Positions 8,269-16,959 of a stretch of DNA of 32,051 nt are shown here, piece after piece (within the stretch, counting starts at the first letter, position 1; the number at the start of each line of letters is the position of its first letter). A program made the position numbers and the translations under genes. Source of the DNA: Variovorax sp. E3 (GTDB taxonomy: Bacteria; Pseudomonadota; Gammaproteobacteria; Burkholderiales; Burkholderiaceae_C). The stretch is from positions 1 to 32,051 of the forward strand of contig NZ_MOWM01000078.1 in NCBI RefSeq assembly GCF_016082275.1, written 5' to 3'. The notes under the pieces were generated by a model. That model saw only the letters and a list, made by a program, of their open reading frames with translations, was not told where the DNA came from and did no database searches.

Positions 8269-8973
8269 GTGCGAGCTTTTGCCTCTGGCCTGACTTGCAC
8301 CGCAGTTTGCGTCTGCATTGCTTGGATATCGACAGCAAAGGCCGCCGCCGGCACTGATGTGCGGTCCGTAGATCCTGCCGTTCGCGTTTCGTCCGAATCG
8401 CAGATGCTGGACTTCGATTTGCCGGCGCAGCCATTGGCAGCGGCCCTGGTGCAATACGCTGCAGTGTCGGGGCGATCGGTGATGTTCATCGACGAGTGGG
8501 TGGCCGGGCGAACCTCCGCTCCGGTGCGAGGGCGCTATACGGCGCATGCAGCCTTGCGCGCCTTGCTGGCCGGCGCGGGTTTCACTGCGGATGACGTGGA
8601 CCCTCGGCTTTCGGGTGCTTTCATCCTGAAGCGCGTCGAGACGGCGCCTGCGGTCGCGTCGACTGCCGGTTCGCAACGCAGGTACGACGCCTTGGTTCAG
8701 GCCCGTGTCTGGGACGCATTGTGTGCCGATCTTCGAACTGCCCCCGGGCAGTACCGCTCGCTCCTGCAGCTGCAGGTGACCGCGTCGGGCAGCATCAGCC
8801 AGGCAAGCCTGGTTTCGTCTTCGGGAGATCCTGGCCGGGACGCAGCCATGCTCGCGGCATTGGCAAATCTGAAGATGGATCATCCCCCGCCAGCGGACCT
8901 GGCTCTGCCGCTCACTCTGGCCATCCTCCCGCACGATGTATTGCCCGGACCCCGCTGTGCCACGGTGCACTGA
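8269..8973 (+). CDS. VreA-like periplasmic signalling protein (STN + TonB C-terminal-like, no barrel)
   Basis: A 234-residue exported protein. From the GTG at 8269 (AAGGA about 10 bases upstream) it has a signal peptide (MRAFASGLTCTAVCVCIAWI then AKAAA) and an STN domain at about 48-112 (FDLPAQPLAAALVQYAAVSG, then VRGRYTAHAALRALLAGAGF). A TonB C-terminal-like fold follows at about 139-225 (YDALVQARVWDALCADLR, LLQLQVTASGSISQASLVSSSG, DAAMLAALANLKM). It lacks the plug and beta-barrel of TonB-dependent receptors. This combination is that of P. aeruginosa VreA. Its likely role is to relay a signal in the periplasm to the FecR protein encoded two genes downstream. The stop is 3 bases before the next start, so translation is probably coupled. 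The frame is open from 8107, but that extension has no export signal. Confidence 0.8.
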   Translation: MRAFASGLTCTAVCVCIAWISTAKAAAGTDVRSVDPAVRVSSESQMLDFDLPAQPLAAALVQYAAVSGRSVMFIDEWVAGRTSAPVRGRYTAHAALRALLAGAGFTADDVDPRLSGAFILKRVETAPAVASTAGSQRRYDALVQARVWDALCADLRTAPGQYRSLLQLQVTASGSISQASLVSSSGDPGRDAAMLAALANLKMDHPPPADLALPLTLAILPHDVLPGPRCATVH

Positions 8974-8976
8974 CGC

Positions 8977-9504
8977 ATGACGGAGAACGTCATTCCGCTG
9001 CTGCGCAGCTTCTTGGTTCAACGCTACGATCAGCTCAAGCAACGCTTGGCCCTGCGGCTGGGGAATGAGGAACTGGCGGAAGACGCCTTGCACGATACCT
9101 GGCTGAAGCTGCAGCGCAGCCAGCCCATTGCGGGCCCCATTGCCACACCCCAGGCGTACCTGCTGCGCATGGCGGTCAACCTGGCCATCGACGTCCGGCG
9201 CGCACAGAGTCAGGTATTGGTGTCTGAGGACATCGAGGTGCTGATGAATGAACTGCCGGACCCCGCGCCCGGTCCGGCAGAGGTCGCCGAAGCCCGTTCG
9301 CAGTTGGAGGCATTGGATGGCCTTCTGTTGCGCTTGCCGCCGCGCCGCCGCGAAATCCTGCTGCTGGTTCGCCTGGAGGGCTGGTCCCAGCGGGACGTGG
9401 CCAAGCGGCTTGGCATTCCCGTGCGGACCGTCGAGTACGAACTGAAAGCCGCTCAGGATCTTCTGTTCTCGCGATTGGAACCGCGATCGGACAAGCTCTC
9501 ATGA
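8977..9504 (+). CDS. FecI-like (VreI-like) ECF RNA polymerase sigma factor
   Basis: A 175-residue sigma-70 family ECF factor of the iron/FecI type. Region 2 spans about 8-75 (FLVQRYDQLKQRLALRLGN, AEDALHDTWLKLQ, PQAYLLRMAVNLAIDVRR). A linker with the group-typical DPAPGPAEVAEAR follows. Region 4 spans about 110-165 (LLLRLPPRRREILLLVRLEG, QRDVAKRLGIPVRTVEYEL). It should direct transcription of the exoprotein downstream once released from the FecR protein encoded next. The ATG lies 3 bases after the preceding stop; there is no strong ribosome site, consistent with coupling. It is clearly paralogous to the sigma factor at 22786. Confidence 0.93.
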   Translation: MTENVIPLLRSFLVQRYDQLKQRLALRLGNEELAEDALHDTWLKLQRSQPIAGPIATPQAYLLRMAVNLAIDVRRAQSQVLVSEDIEVLMNELPDPAPGPAEVAEARSQLEALDGLLLRLPPRRREILLLVRLEGWSQRDVAKRLGIPVRTVEYELKAAQDLLFSRLEPRSDKLS

Positions 9505-9576
9505 CGGCACGAAGAAATAGTTTGAGGATTGTGGCGTCGGTGACCGTCTACAAAGTACGGGGCCCCTGAGACCATC

Positions 9577-10567
9577 ATGACAACGCACCCTCAACCACCC
9601 AAGCTGCCCGAGACTCTGCGCGAAGACGCGCGCGCCTGGGTGCGCAAGCTGCATTCGGGTGCCGCAACACAATGGGAGGCCCAGGCGTTTCGGCGCTGGC
9701 GCGACGCAAGTCCATTGCATCAAGCGGCCTTCATTGAAGCCCGGCAGCAGTGGCGGGTGCTTCAACCTGCGCTGAACAGACTGGTGCGCACCGACGCCGA
9801 AGCGGCGAACCTTCACCGCGAGACCCTGCGCAAGCCCGAGGCGAGTCGTCGGGCGTTCCTGGGCGTGGCTGGAGCAGCCGCCGCGGCCGGTGTCGCGGGC
9901 GTGGCGGCCTACTCGCCTTTGGGGATGTGGCCCGCGGCCAATGAGTGGAACGCGGACTGGCGCACAGTCGCGGGCGAACAGCGTGCGATCGCGTTGTCCG
10001 ATCAGATCGGCGTGACCTTGAACACCCGTACCAGCGTCCGCCGGTTGACCTCGGACGACCAGACCGAGGGGCTGGAATTGCTGAACGGCGAAGCGGCGAT
10101 TGATATGCAGGCCGGTGCGCGCGACTTCAGCGTCGTGGCCGGCGCTGGCCGCAGCATTGCCCAATCGGCTCGCCTCGAGATCAGCCGCCTGCAAGGGCGG
10201 GTGTGTGTGACCTGCCTGGCAGGGCGCGTGCGCATCGAGCATCCGGCCGGCGACCGTCTGCTGCTTGCGCGCCAGCAAGCGGTCTACAGCGATCACTCGA
10301 TCAGTGGCATTGCCACCGTGGACCTCGAGGTGGCTTCTGCCTGGCGGCGCGGGGAGCTCGTGTTCAAGCAGGCGCTTGTCGGTAGTGCTTGATGAGATCA
10401 ATCGCTATCGTCCCGGGCGTGTGGTTCTGATGGTGGATGCGCTGCGGGGGAAAACGGTCACCGCGACCTTCAAGCTCGATCGTCTCGATCTGGCATTGCT
10501 CCAGATGCAGCATTCCTTCAGCTTGAGCGCCCGCTCACTGCCCGCCGGTGTGCTGGTCCTGAGCTAG
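9577..10567 (+). pseudogene. FecR-like anti-sigma/sigma regulator, frameshifted
   Basis: An inner-membrane FecR family regulator of the preceding sigma factor. The N-terminal DUF4880 anti-sigma domain is at about 16-66 (DARAWVRKLHSGAATQWEAQ, FRRWRDASPLHQAAF). One membrane segment follows RRAFLGVAG at about 92-113, then the periplasmic FecR domain at about 117-225. The first frame ends at 10392 (VFKQALVGSA). The family's normal C-terminal sensor part, LSVVLDEINRYRPGRVVLM and onward, continues in another frame to the TAG at 10567. The break is at 10371-10375 (one extra or two missing bases), and the restored length of about 330 is usual for FecR. If real, the break removes the STN-like sensing end but leaves the anti-sigma and membrane parts. 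The start ATG is 73 bp after the sigma gene. Confidence 0.85.
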
Positions 10568-10981
10568 CGCCCGGCCCCATGTCGGACCCCTGGGTTCGAT
10601 GGTGACCCTGTTCTGATTCCGTCTCTGGTCTTGGTTCTCTTGGCCTGCGTCCCGCACATCGGATGATCGGTGGCGTTGTCGCGGCGCTCCATGGTTGTCG
10701 TCCGTAGCAACTGTGATGCTTTCGTGACTTTGCCGGGGTGCAGTGCGTTGCAGCCGTTGATTTGCAAGGACTTTCCAGATCGGGGCCGACGCAGCAGGCG
10801 CGAGCCCGCGCGCAGTCCAAAAAATATTCTTTCGGAATTCGACGTTCCCGTCTCGTCAAGAAACTAACGGCTCTTATCGCGTTGGCTTTCGATCGCCATC
10901 GGATGGGCTTCTTGAATGTGGCTTGCCTGCGCGAAGCGAGCAGCCCCTTCGGCACAGTCTTTACTTCGTCGGGAACGAAAA
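10568..10981. other. Leader region of the exoprotein gene, no gene
   Basis: About 410 bp between the fecR-like gene and the giant exoprotein gene. No coding frame is convincing. An AT-rich stretch (AAAAAATATTCTTTC, about 10819-10833) directly precedes an ECF-type promoter candidate at 10834-10857. Confidence 0.45.
10834..10857 (+). promoter_or_regulatory. Candidate ECF-sigma promoter of the exoprotein gene
   Basis: GGAAT (10834-10838) and CGTC (10854-10857) are separated by 15 bases, the layout typical of ECF promoters (GGAA at -35, CGTC at -10). An A/T-rich UP-like stretch lies just upstream. This would give a leader of about 115 nt to the ATG at 10982. Such short motifs occur by chance, so this is a candidate only. 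Confidence 0.25.
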
Positions 10982-11724
10982 ATGACCATCAGTGGTTGCA
11001 ACGAAAAGAATCGATCGACACGCGCGGCGCAGCAGGTTTTCAGGATGGTTCCGCTCGCGCGGGCCATCGCGGTGGCGCTGGCCGCAGGTGGGGTCCTCGG
11101 CAGCGCGCACGCCCAGAGGGCGTTCAGTCCGACGTGGTTCGCCGACAAGGGCGCGGCCCAGGCAGGTGCGATCGCAACGGGCCGACTGCCCAACGGCGCT
11201 CCGGCGTCCAGCTTGCTCAACCCGACGCCGCAATCGACAGCGGCGAGCCAGCAGTTGCAGACCTCCATCAACAACCTGAACCTGGCCGCGCGCGCGATCG
11301 CCGCGCAGCAGGCGCTGCAGACACAGAAGCGGGCCGAGGCGCTGGCCAGCGGCGAATCCGCGCCCGACGGCCTGGCCGAAGGCGGCTTGAAGGTCGATAC
11401 CAATTCGCTGACAGCCGGCTGGCTCCATGCCAATAGTCCCGTTCAGACCGCGGTGAACGGCAGGACCACGGTCACCATCGAGCAGACCGCCGACAAGGCC
11501 ATCCTGAACTGGGAGACCTTCAACGTCGGCAAGAACACGACGGTGAAGTTCGACAGCGTGCGGGCACCCACGCCAAGACCGGCGTCAACGATTGGATCGC
11601 GCTCAACCGCATCAACGACCCCAGTGGCCGCCCCAGCGAAATTGCCGGGCGGATCGAGGCCGAGGGCAGTGTCTACCTCATCAATCGCAATGGCATCCTG
11701 TTCACCGGCAGCAGCCAGGTCAAC

Positions 11725-14700
11725 GTGCGCAACCTGGTGGCCTCCAGCCTGAAACTCAGCGACGAGCAGTTCAAGGCCGGTCTCAACACACGTCTGGGCG
11801 CGAAATCGGGTGACCCGGGCTATTGGAGCGGCCTGGAAGTCGGCGTCGGGATTCCCACCTTCGGCGAAAACTCCAAGCAGATGCCGACCGATTCGAACGT
11901 CCTGTTCGAAGACATGGGCCCGGCCTTCGATCCGGGCAAGCCGCCGGGCGACGTCAAGGTGCTGGCCGGTGCGCAGATCACGGGTCAGGGTGGCCACGTG
12001 CTGATGTTCGCACCCAAGGTCAGCAATGCGGGCAGCATCCGCACGCCGAGCGGCCAGACGCTGCTGGGCGCCGGCGAAAACGTGTGGCTGGAAGCCAAGG
12101 AAATCAGCCCCTCCGTGCACGGCTTCGATGCCGTCGCCTCGTCGGTGCGGCCCTGGGTCTTTCCGGCCAAGTTCCTGATCAATCCGCAGACAGGGCCCGC
12201 CTTCCAGCCCTATCTTTTCGGGCGCATCGTCTCGGACATCCTGCCGCTGATGGAGCAGCGCGCGGCCCAGGTCGGCTACAGCGTGCTGAACACCGGCATC
12301 GTCCAGGCCGATCACGGCGACATCACCATGGTCTCGCGCGACATCAGCCAGAACGGCATCCTGCAAGCCAGCACCGCGCTGAACAACCGGGCCGGCTCCA
12401 TCCGACTGCGCGCCTGGGGCCAGGGCGTCTACAACATCGACATCAATCTCGCTCCCGACGCCTCGCGTCTGGCCGCGTGGTCCGGCGGCACGCTGACCCT
12501 GGGGCCCGATAGCATCACCCAGGTCGTCAACGACTGGCAGGACACCACCCGGATCGAAAGCGGCTCGCTGGCAAGCCGCTACCAGCCCGGGCGCATCGAG
12601 CTCTACGGCAAGGCCATCGACGTGCAGACCCGTGCCCGGGTCACCGCCGCTGCGGGCAGCATCGACATTCAGGCCCAGGCCAACCCTGCCGCCCTGAATC
12701 GCAACACCCAGGTGGGCGACGGCAGCCGCGTTCTCATCGGTGAACATGCCACCATCAGCACCGCGGGACTGATGCAGATGCCGGTGGACATGGCCAGCAA
12801 CTTCGTCGAGGCCGAACTGCGCATCAACGAGCTGCGCGACTCTCACCTGCAGGCGAATACCTGGCTGTACGGCAGGAAGGTCGTCGTGGATCGACGCAGG
12901 TCGGGTACCTTCAAGGGGCTGATGGCGGGCGTCGAATGGGTCACCGATGAGTCCGGCAAGGCGGTCAAGGGCGTCTGGGTCGGCACCCCGCTGGCGGACG
13001 TGACGGGTTGGGTGGGCAACGGCCTGATCGGCTTGTCCGAGTTGGCGGCGCGGGGCGGCGACATCACCATCCAGTCCAACGGCTCGGTGATCACGCGGCC
13101 GGGCTCCATCCTGGATGTGTCCGGCGGTTCGGTGCGCTACAGCGACGGCTGGAACACGGAAACCCTGCTGCGCGGCGCGGACGGGCGCTCCTACACCATG
13201 TCGTCCGCGCCGGCGGACATGACCTACACGGGCATCGCGGGCCAGTACCAGCACACGCATGCGCGCTGGGGTGTCACGCAAACCTATGTCAATCCGATGT
13301 TGTCGGGGCGGCGCTGGGAGCCGGGCTACGAGGAAGGCCGCAATGCCGGTTCGATCGACATCCGCGCCGGCAGCGCCTTCATTCTGGAAGGGGAGTTCAA
13401 GGGCTCGGTGCAGCCCGGCGACCGGGTACAGCAAGAGGCCGACCTGCCTCGGGCCGGCCGCCTGAGGGTGGGCTCCAACAGGGCGCAAGAGGGCGTGTGG
13501 ACCCTGGGTCAGGTCATCATCAGCGACAAGCCCACATTGCTGCCCGCGGGTTTCACGATCGACAGCCCGCTGGGCAGGGACGCCTTCCTGACCGCGCCGG
13601 AAGGGCAAACCCCCGGCGCTGGCGCGGGTGTGGGCCGCAGCACCTGGCTGTCCGCGACGGGGCTGAGCAACTCGGGCCTGGGCGCCATCGAGTTGAACCT
13701 CAACACCGGCTTCGTGCTGGAAGAAAACGCGGTGTTGAATCTTCTGCCGGGATCGCGCTTTACGGCTGCGGTCTACGATGGCCAGGGCATCCCCGGCAAC
13801 TTCGACATTCAGGGCAAGCTCATCGCTCCGGGTGGCGCCATTTCCCTGAGCGCCGGCGGCATGGCGGACAGTGTGCTGCGCCTGGGTGCGAACAGCCTGT
13901 TGAGCGTCGCGGGCCAGTGGGTGAACGACACCGGCAAAGGCGTCACGCTGGGCCGCGCCATCCATGCCGGCTCGATTGCATTGGGGACTCCGATCAAGGA
14001 GGGCCTCGGCACGGTGTACGGCAAGGTGGACGTGGCCGCCGGGGCGGCGCTGGACGTGTCCGGCGGCGGCTGGCTGCCCGGTCTCGCGTCGGGCGGCAAG
14101 GCAGGCAAGGTGCAGGCGGGCAACGGCGGGGCCATCAGCCTGACGGCGTTCGACAACACGGCGCTCGAGACGCTGGACCTGCGCGGCTGGTCGGGGGCCG
14201 ATGCGTCGCGGCTCACCATCACCGCGATCGGTGACGTGCAGGTGGGCGGCTCTGCGCCCGCGAGCGCGGCAGCGGGCGGCAAGACATCGGGCGCAGCCAA
14301 GCCGCTGCACCTGCCGGAAACGCTGTACGCCCAGCGCGGCTTCGGCACGATCGGCGTGCGCTCGATCGGCGGGGATGTCGTGGTTGCGCAAGGCGCGCGC
14401 GTGCACATCCAGCCCACGAGCTGGGACATGCCCGCGACGGTATCGGCGCTGCGCACGCTGCCCAGCGGCGGCGCGCTGGACCATGTGCTGGCCCCCAGGG
14501 CGCTGGACGAGCTGGGTGAACAGCGCCGTGCCGCGCGCACGCCCGGCGGCCTGTCGCTGGCGACCGGCGCGTCCGGCGGTGGCATCCGCATCGACGCGAA
14601 CGCCAGCATCCAGACGGAACCCGGCGGCGCGATCACCCTGGACGCGGACGGCTCCGGACAGGCATCCGTGGATGTGGCGGGCCGCATTCAGGCGCCCGCC

Positions 14701-16959
14701 GGGACGCTGAGCATCCGCGCCAAGAAAACCTTGACGCTGGCCGACGGGGCCGAACTGCTGCTGCCCGGGGTGGCGCAAATCTTCCACGATCCAGTCATGC
14801 GCTTGCGCCAGGGCACGGTACTGCCGGGCGGCAAGCTCACGCTGAGCGCGGGGACGCTGGATGCGCAAGCGGGGTCGTTGATCGACGTGTCGGGCGCGCG
14901 AGGGACGGTGGAGTATTGGGATCGCGACACGGGTGCGCTCGGCTCCCTGCGGCGCGTGGGACAGGAATTCGGCAGCGATGGCGGCGCGGTGGTGATGGTG
15001 GCCTCTGGCGGTGGCGCCATGAATGCCAGGCTTCGCGCCCACGGGGGCAATGCCCAGGCGGCGGGCGGTTCGTTGTCCATCACTGACACCAGCTCGGCCG
15101 GGAGTTCGTCCGGAGATCTGGTGGCGCCGGACATCGGCTCCTTCCTCTACTACAAGGATCCAGCCGGAAGCTTCACGTTCAACGGAGAAAGGTACGCCCG
15201 CATCATCGGCACCACCGGCAACCTCGATGTGCGCGACGAGTACGCCGGCGACGTCAAGATGAGTGGTGCCATGCGCACCGCGATCAACACCGCGCTGCCC
15301 ACGTCGGTTTCCAGCAGCAATGGGCTCGTCATCGACGCGGGCGCGGCGCCTGTCGCGGGACCGGGTGGCGACAAGGCACCATGGGAGCACGACGCGAGCA
15401 TCGACAAGCGGGTGGTCGAACTGCTCAACAAGTACTTCTGGAGCGGGACCGGAACGGCACTGAGCCACAAGATCAACATCGGCAACATCGCCACCTCCGA
15501 TGGCACGCTGCACGTATCGGCGAAGGCGCTGCAGGACACGGGCTTGTCGGCGGTCGATCTGCGTTCCACGCAGGTGGGCGTGCAGCTTGCCGGTGGCGTC
15601 GATCTGAACATCGCGGGTCGCCTGGGCATCACCGCCCCGGTCATCAAGAGCGACGGGCTGGGCGGCGTGGTGCGCTTGCACGCCCACCATCTGCAACTGA
15701 ACCCGTTGACAGGCGCGGCCGGCGCGGTCGGCGCCACCGCCCGCAATGCCGGCGAACTGATCCTGTCGGCCAGCCAGGCCATCGACATTGCAGGCAGCGG
15801 TGTGAAGGGCGAGCCTTCCTCGCCCATCGACGTCAGGTTGCGCGGCTTCGAACGCACGGTGCTGGAAACCGCCGATCTGCGCTTCGTGGCGGGGGCCTAC
15901 AGCGAAGGCGGTGCCGACTACGACGACCCCCAGCTCAGGGCCACGCTGGACGTGGGCGGCGCGCTGCAGATCAAGGCCGCGCAGGTCTATCCGGCCACGG
16001 CCGTCACGGCAAGAATCAACTCGGACCAGTCCATCACTGTGCGCGGCAATGGCCGCGCCGCAGCGCCTCTGTCGGCCGGCGGCAGCCTGACGCTGAACGC
16101 GCCCGTCATCGAGCAGGACGGCGTGCTGCGCGCGCCCTTCGGGCAGATTGCGCTGAATGCCGGCGAGCGCCTGACGCTGGGCGCCAACAGCCTGACCTCG
16201 GTGTCGGGTGCGGGCCTGGATGTGCTCTACGGCAGCTTGCGCAACGCCGAATACTGGCTGGACCCGGCCAACCCGCAGGGCCGCAATCGTGCCAATGCCG
16301 GCGATGCCAATTCCCTGGACGAAAACCGCTATCTGTCGTCCCTGCCGGAAAAGCGCGTGCTCCTGCAAGCGCCCGATGTGGCCATGGCCGCGGGCGCGGT
16401 GGTGGACATCGCGGGCGGGGGCGACCTGCATGCGTGGGAGCACGTTCCCGGCTCGGGCGGCTCGCATGACGTCCTGACGCTGCCCGGCATGTACGCCGTG
16501 CTGCCGGGCTACCAGGGACTGTCGCCCGTGGCGGGCGGTGCGGCGGGCCAGAAGGTCTGGCTGGCCGGCGGCGGCCTGGGGGCCGGCTGGTACACGCTCC
16601 TGCCGGCACGCTATGCGCTGCTGCCCGGCGCCTTTGCGGTGCAGAGCACGGGCCAGGCCCTGCCGGCCTGGGCCGCGTCTCGTGGCGAGGTGGTCGGCCT
16701 GCGTGATGGCTCTGCGATCGTGGCCGGGCGGCAGCAAGACACGGTCAGTGGCGCGCGGGATGCCATGGCCTCGGGCTGGCGCGTGCTGCCCGGCAGCCTG
16801 GTGCGCAAGGTCAGTGAATACAACGAAGCGCGGGGCAACGTCTTCTTCTCATCGGATGCGTTCAAGCTGACGCAATACCGACTGACAGGGCAGGACGTCG
16901 TGACCCCGCGTCTGGCCCGCGATGGCGGCGCGTGGTGTTCAAGGCCGATCGCGCCCTGA
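11725..16959 (+). CDS. Exoprotein, second open segment (rest of TPS domain and first half of the beta-helix)
   Basis: The longest uninterrupted frame of the exoprotein gene. Its homologous reading really begins at about 11562 (GTHAKTGVNDWIALNRIND), joining the frame that starts at 10982. It holds the end of the secretion domain, then long repetitive strands with GGDITIQSNGSV-, GGAISLSAGG- and GTLSIRAKKTLTLADGA-type turns typical of FhaB-like beta-helices. The last 12 residues after DVVTPRLARDGG are read out of frame. Confidence 0.85.
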   Translation: MRNLVASSLKLSDEQFKAGLNTRLGAKSGDPGYWSGLEVGVGIPTFGENSKQMPTDSNVLFEDMGPAFDPGKPPGDVKVLAGAQITGQGGHVLMFAPKVSNAGSIRTPSGQTLLGAGENVWLEAKEISPSVHGFDAVASSVRPWVFPAKFLINPQTGPAFQPYLFGRIVSDILPLMEQRAAQVGYSVLNTGIVQADHGDITMVSRDISQNGILQASTALNNRAGSIRLRAWGQGVYNIDINLAPDASRLAAWSGGTLTLGPDSITQVVNDWQDTTRIESGSLASRYQPGRIELYGKAIDVQTRARVTAAAGSIDIQAQANPAALNRNTQVGDGSRVLIGEHATISTAGLMQMPVDMASNFVEAELRINELRDSHLQANTWLYGRKVVVDRRRSGTFKGLMAGVEWVTDESGKAVKGVWVGTPLADVTGWVGNGLIGLSELAARGGDITIQSNGSVITRPGSILDVSGGSVRYSDGWNTETLLRGADGRSYTMSSAPADMTYTGIAGQYQHTHARWGVTQTYVNPMLSGRRWEPGYEEGRNAGSIDIRAGSAFILEGEFKGSVQPGDRVQQEADLPRAGRLRVGSNRAQEGVWTLGQVIISDKPTLLPAGFTIDSPLGRDAFLTAPEGQTPGAGAGVGRSTWLSATGLSNSGLGAIELNLNTGFVLEENAVLNLLPGSRFTAAVYDGQGIPGNFDIQGKLIAPGGAISLSAGGMADSVLRLGANSLLSVAGQWVNDTGKGVTLGRAIHAGSIALGTPIKEGLGTVYGKVDVAAGAALDVSGGGWLPGLASGGKAGKVQAGNGGAISLTAFDNTALETLDLRGWSGADASRLTITAIGDVQVGGSAPASAAAGGKTSGAAKPLHLPETLYAQRGFGTIGVRSIGGDVVVAQGARVHIQPTSWDMPATVSALRTLPSGGALDHVLAPRALDELGEQRRAARTPGGLSLATGASGGGIRIDANASIQTEPGGAITLDADGSGQASVDVAGRIQAPAGTLSIRAKKTLTLADGAELLLPGVAQIFHDPVMRLRQGTVLPGGKLTLSAGTLDAQAGSLIDVSGARGTVEYWDRDTGALGSLRRVGQEFGSDGGAVVMVASGGGAMNARLRAHGGNAQAAGGSLSITDTSSAGSSSGDLVAPDIGSFLYYKDPAGSFTFNGERYARIIGTTGNLDVRDEYAGDVKMSGAMRTAINTALPTSVSSSNGLVIDAGAAPVAGPGGDKAPWEHDASIDKRVVELLNKYFWSGTGTALSHKINIGNIATSDGTLHVSAKALQDTGLSAVDLRSTQVGVQLAGGVDLNIAGRLGITAPVIKSDGLGGVVRLHAHHLQLNPLTGAAGAVGATARNAGELILSASQAIDIAGSGVKGEPSSPIDVRLRGFERTVLETADLRFVAGAYSEGGADYDDPQLRATLDVGGALQIKAAQVYPATAVTARINSDQSITVRGNGRAAAPLSAGGSLTLNAPVIEQDGVLRAPFGQIALNAGERLTLGANSLTSVSGAGLDVLYGSLRNAEYWLDPANPQGRNRANAGDANSLDENRYLSSLPEKRVLLQAPDVAMAAGAVVDIAGGGDLHAWEHVPGSGGSHDVLTLPGMYAVLPGYQGLSPVAGGAAGQKVWLAGGGLGAGWYTLLPARYALLPGAFAVQSTGQALPAWAASRGEVVGLRDGSAIVAGRQQDTVSGARDAMASGWRVLPGSLVRKVSEYNEARGNVFFSSDAFKLTQYRLTGQDVVTPRLARDGGAWCSRPIAP

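Noticed and set aside
11443..16737. A 1,764-codon minus-strand open frame opposite the exoprotein gene
   Set aside because: It is a shadow of the GC-rich, repetitive plus-strand gene. The translation is rich in Ala, Arg, Gly and Gln without any domain, while the opposite strand reads as a recognisable FHA-family protein.
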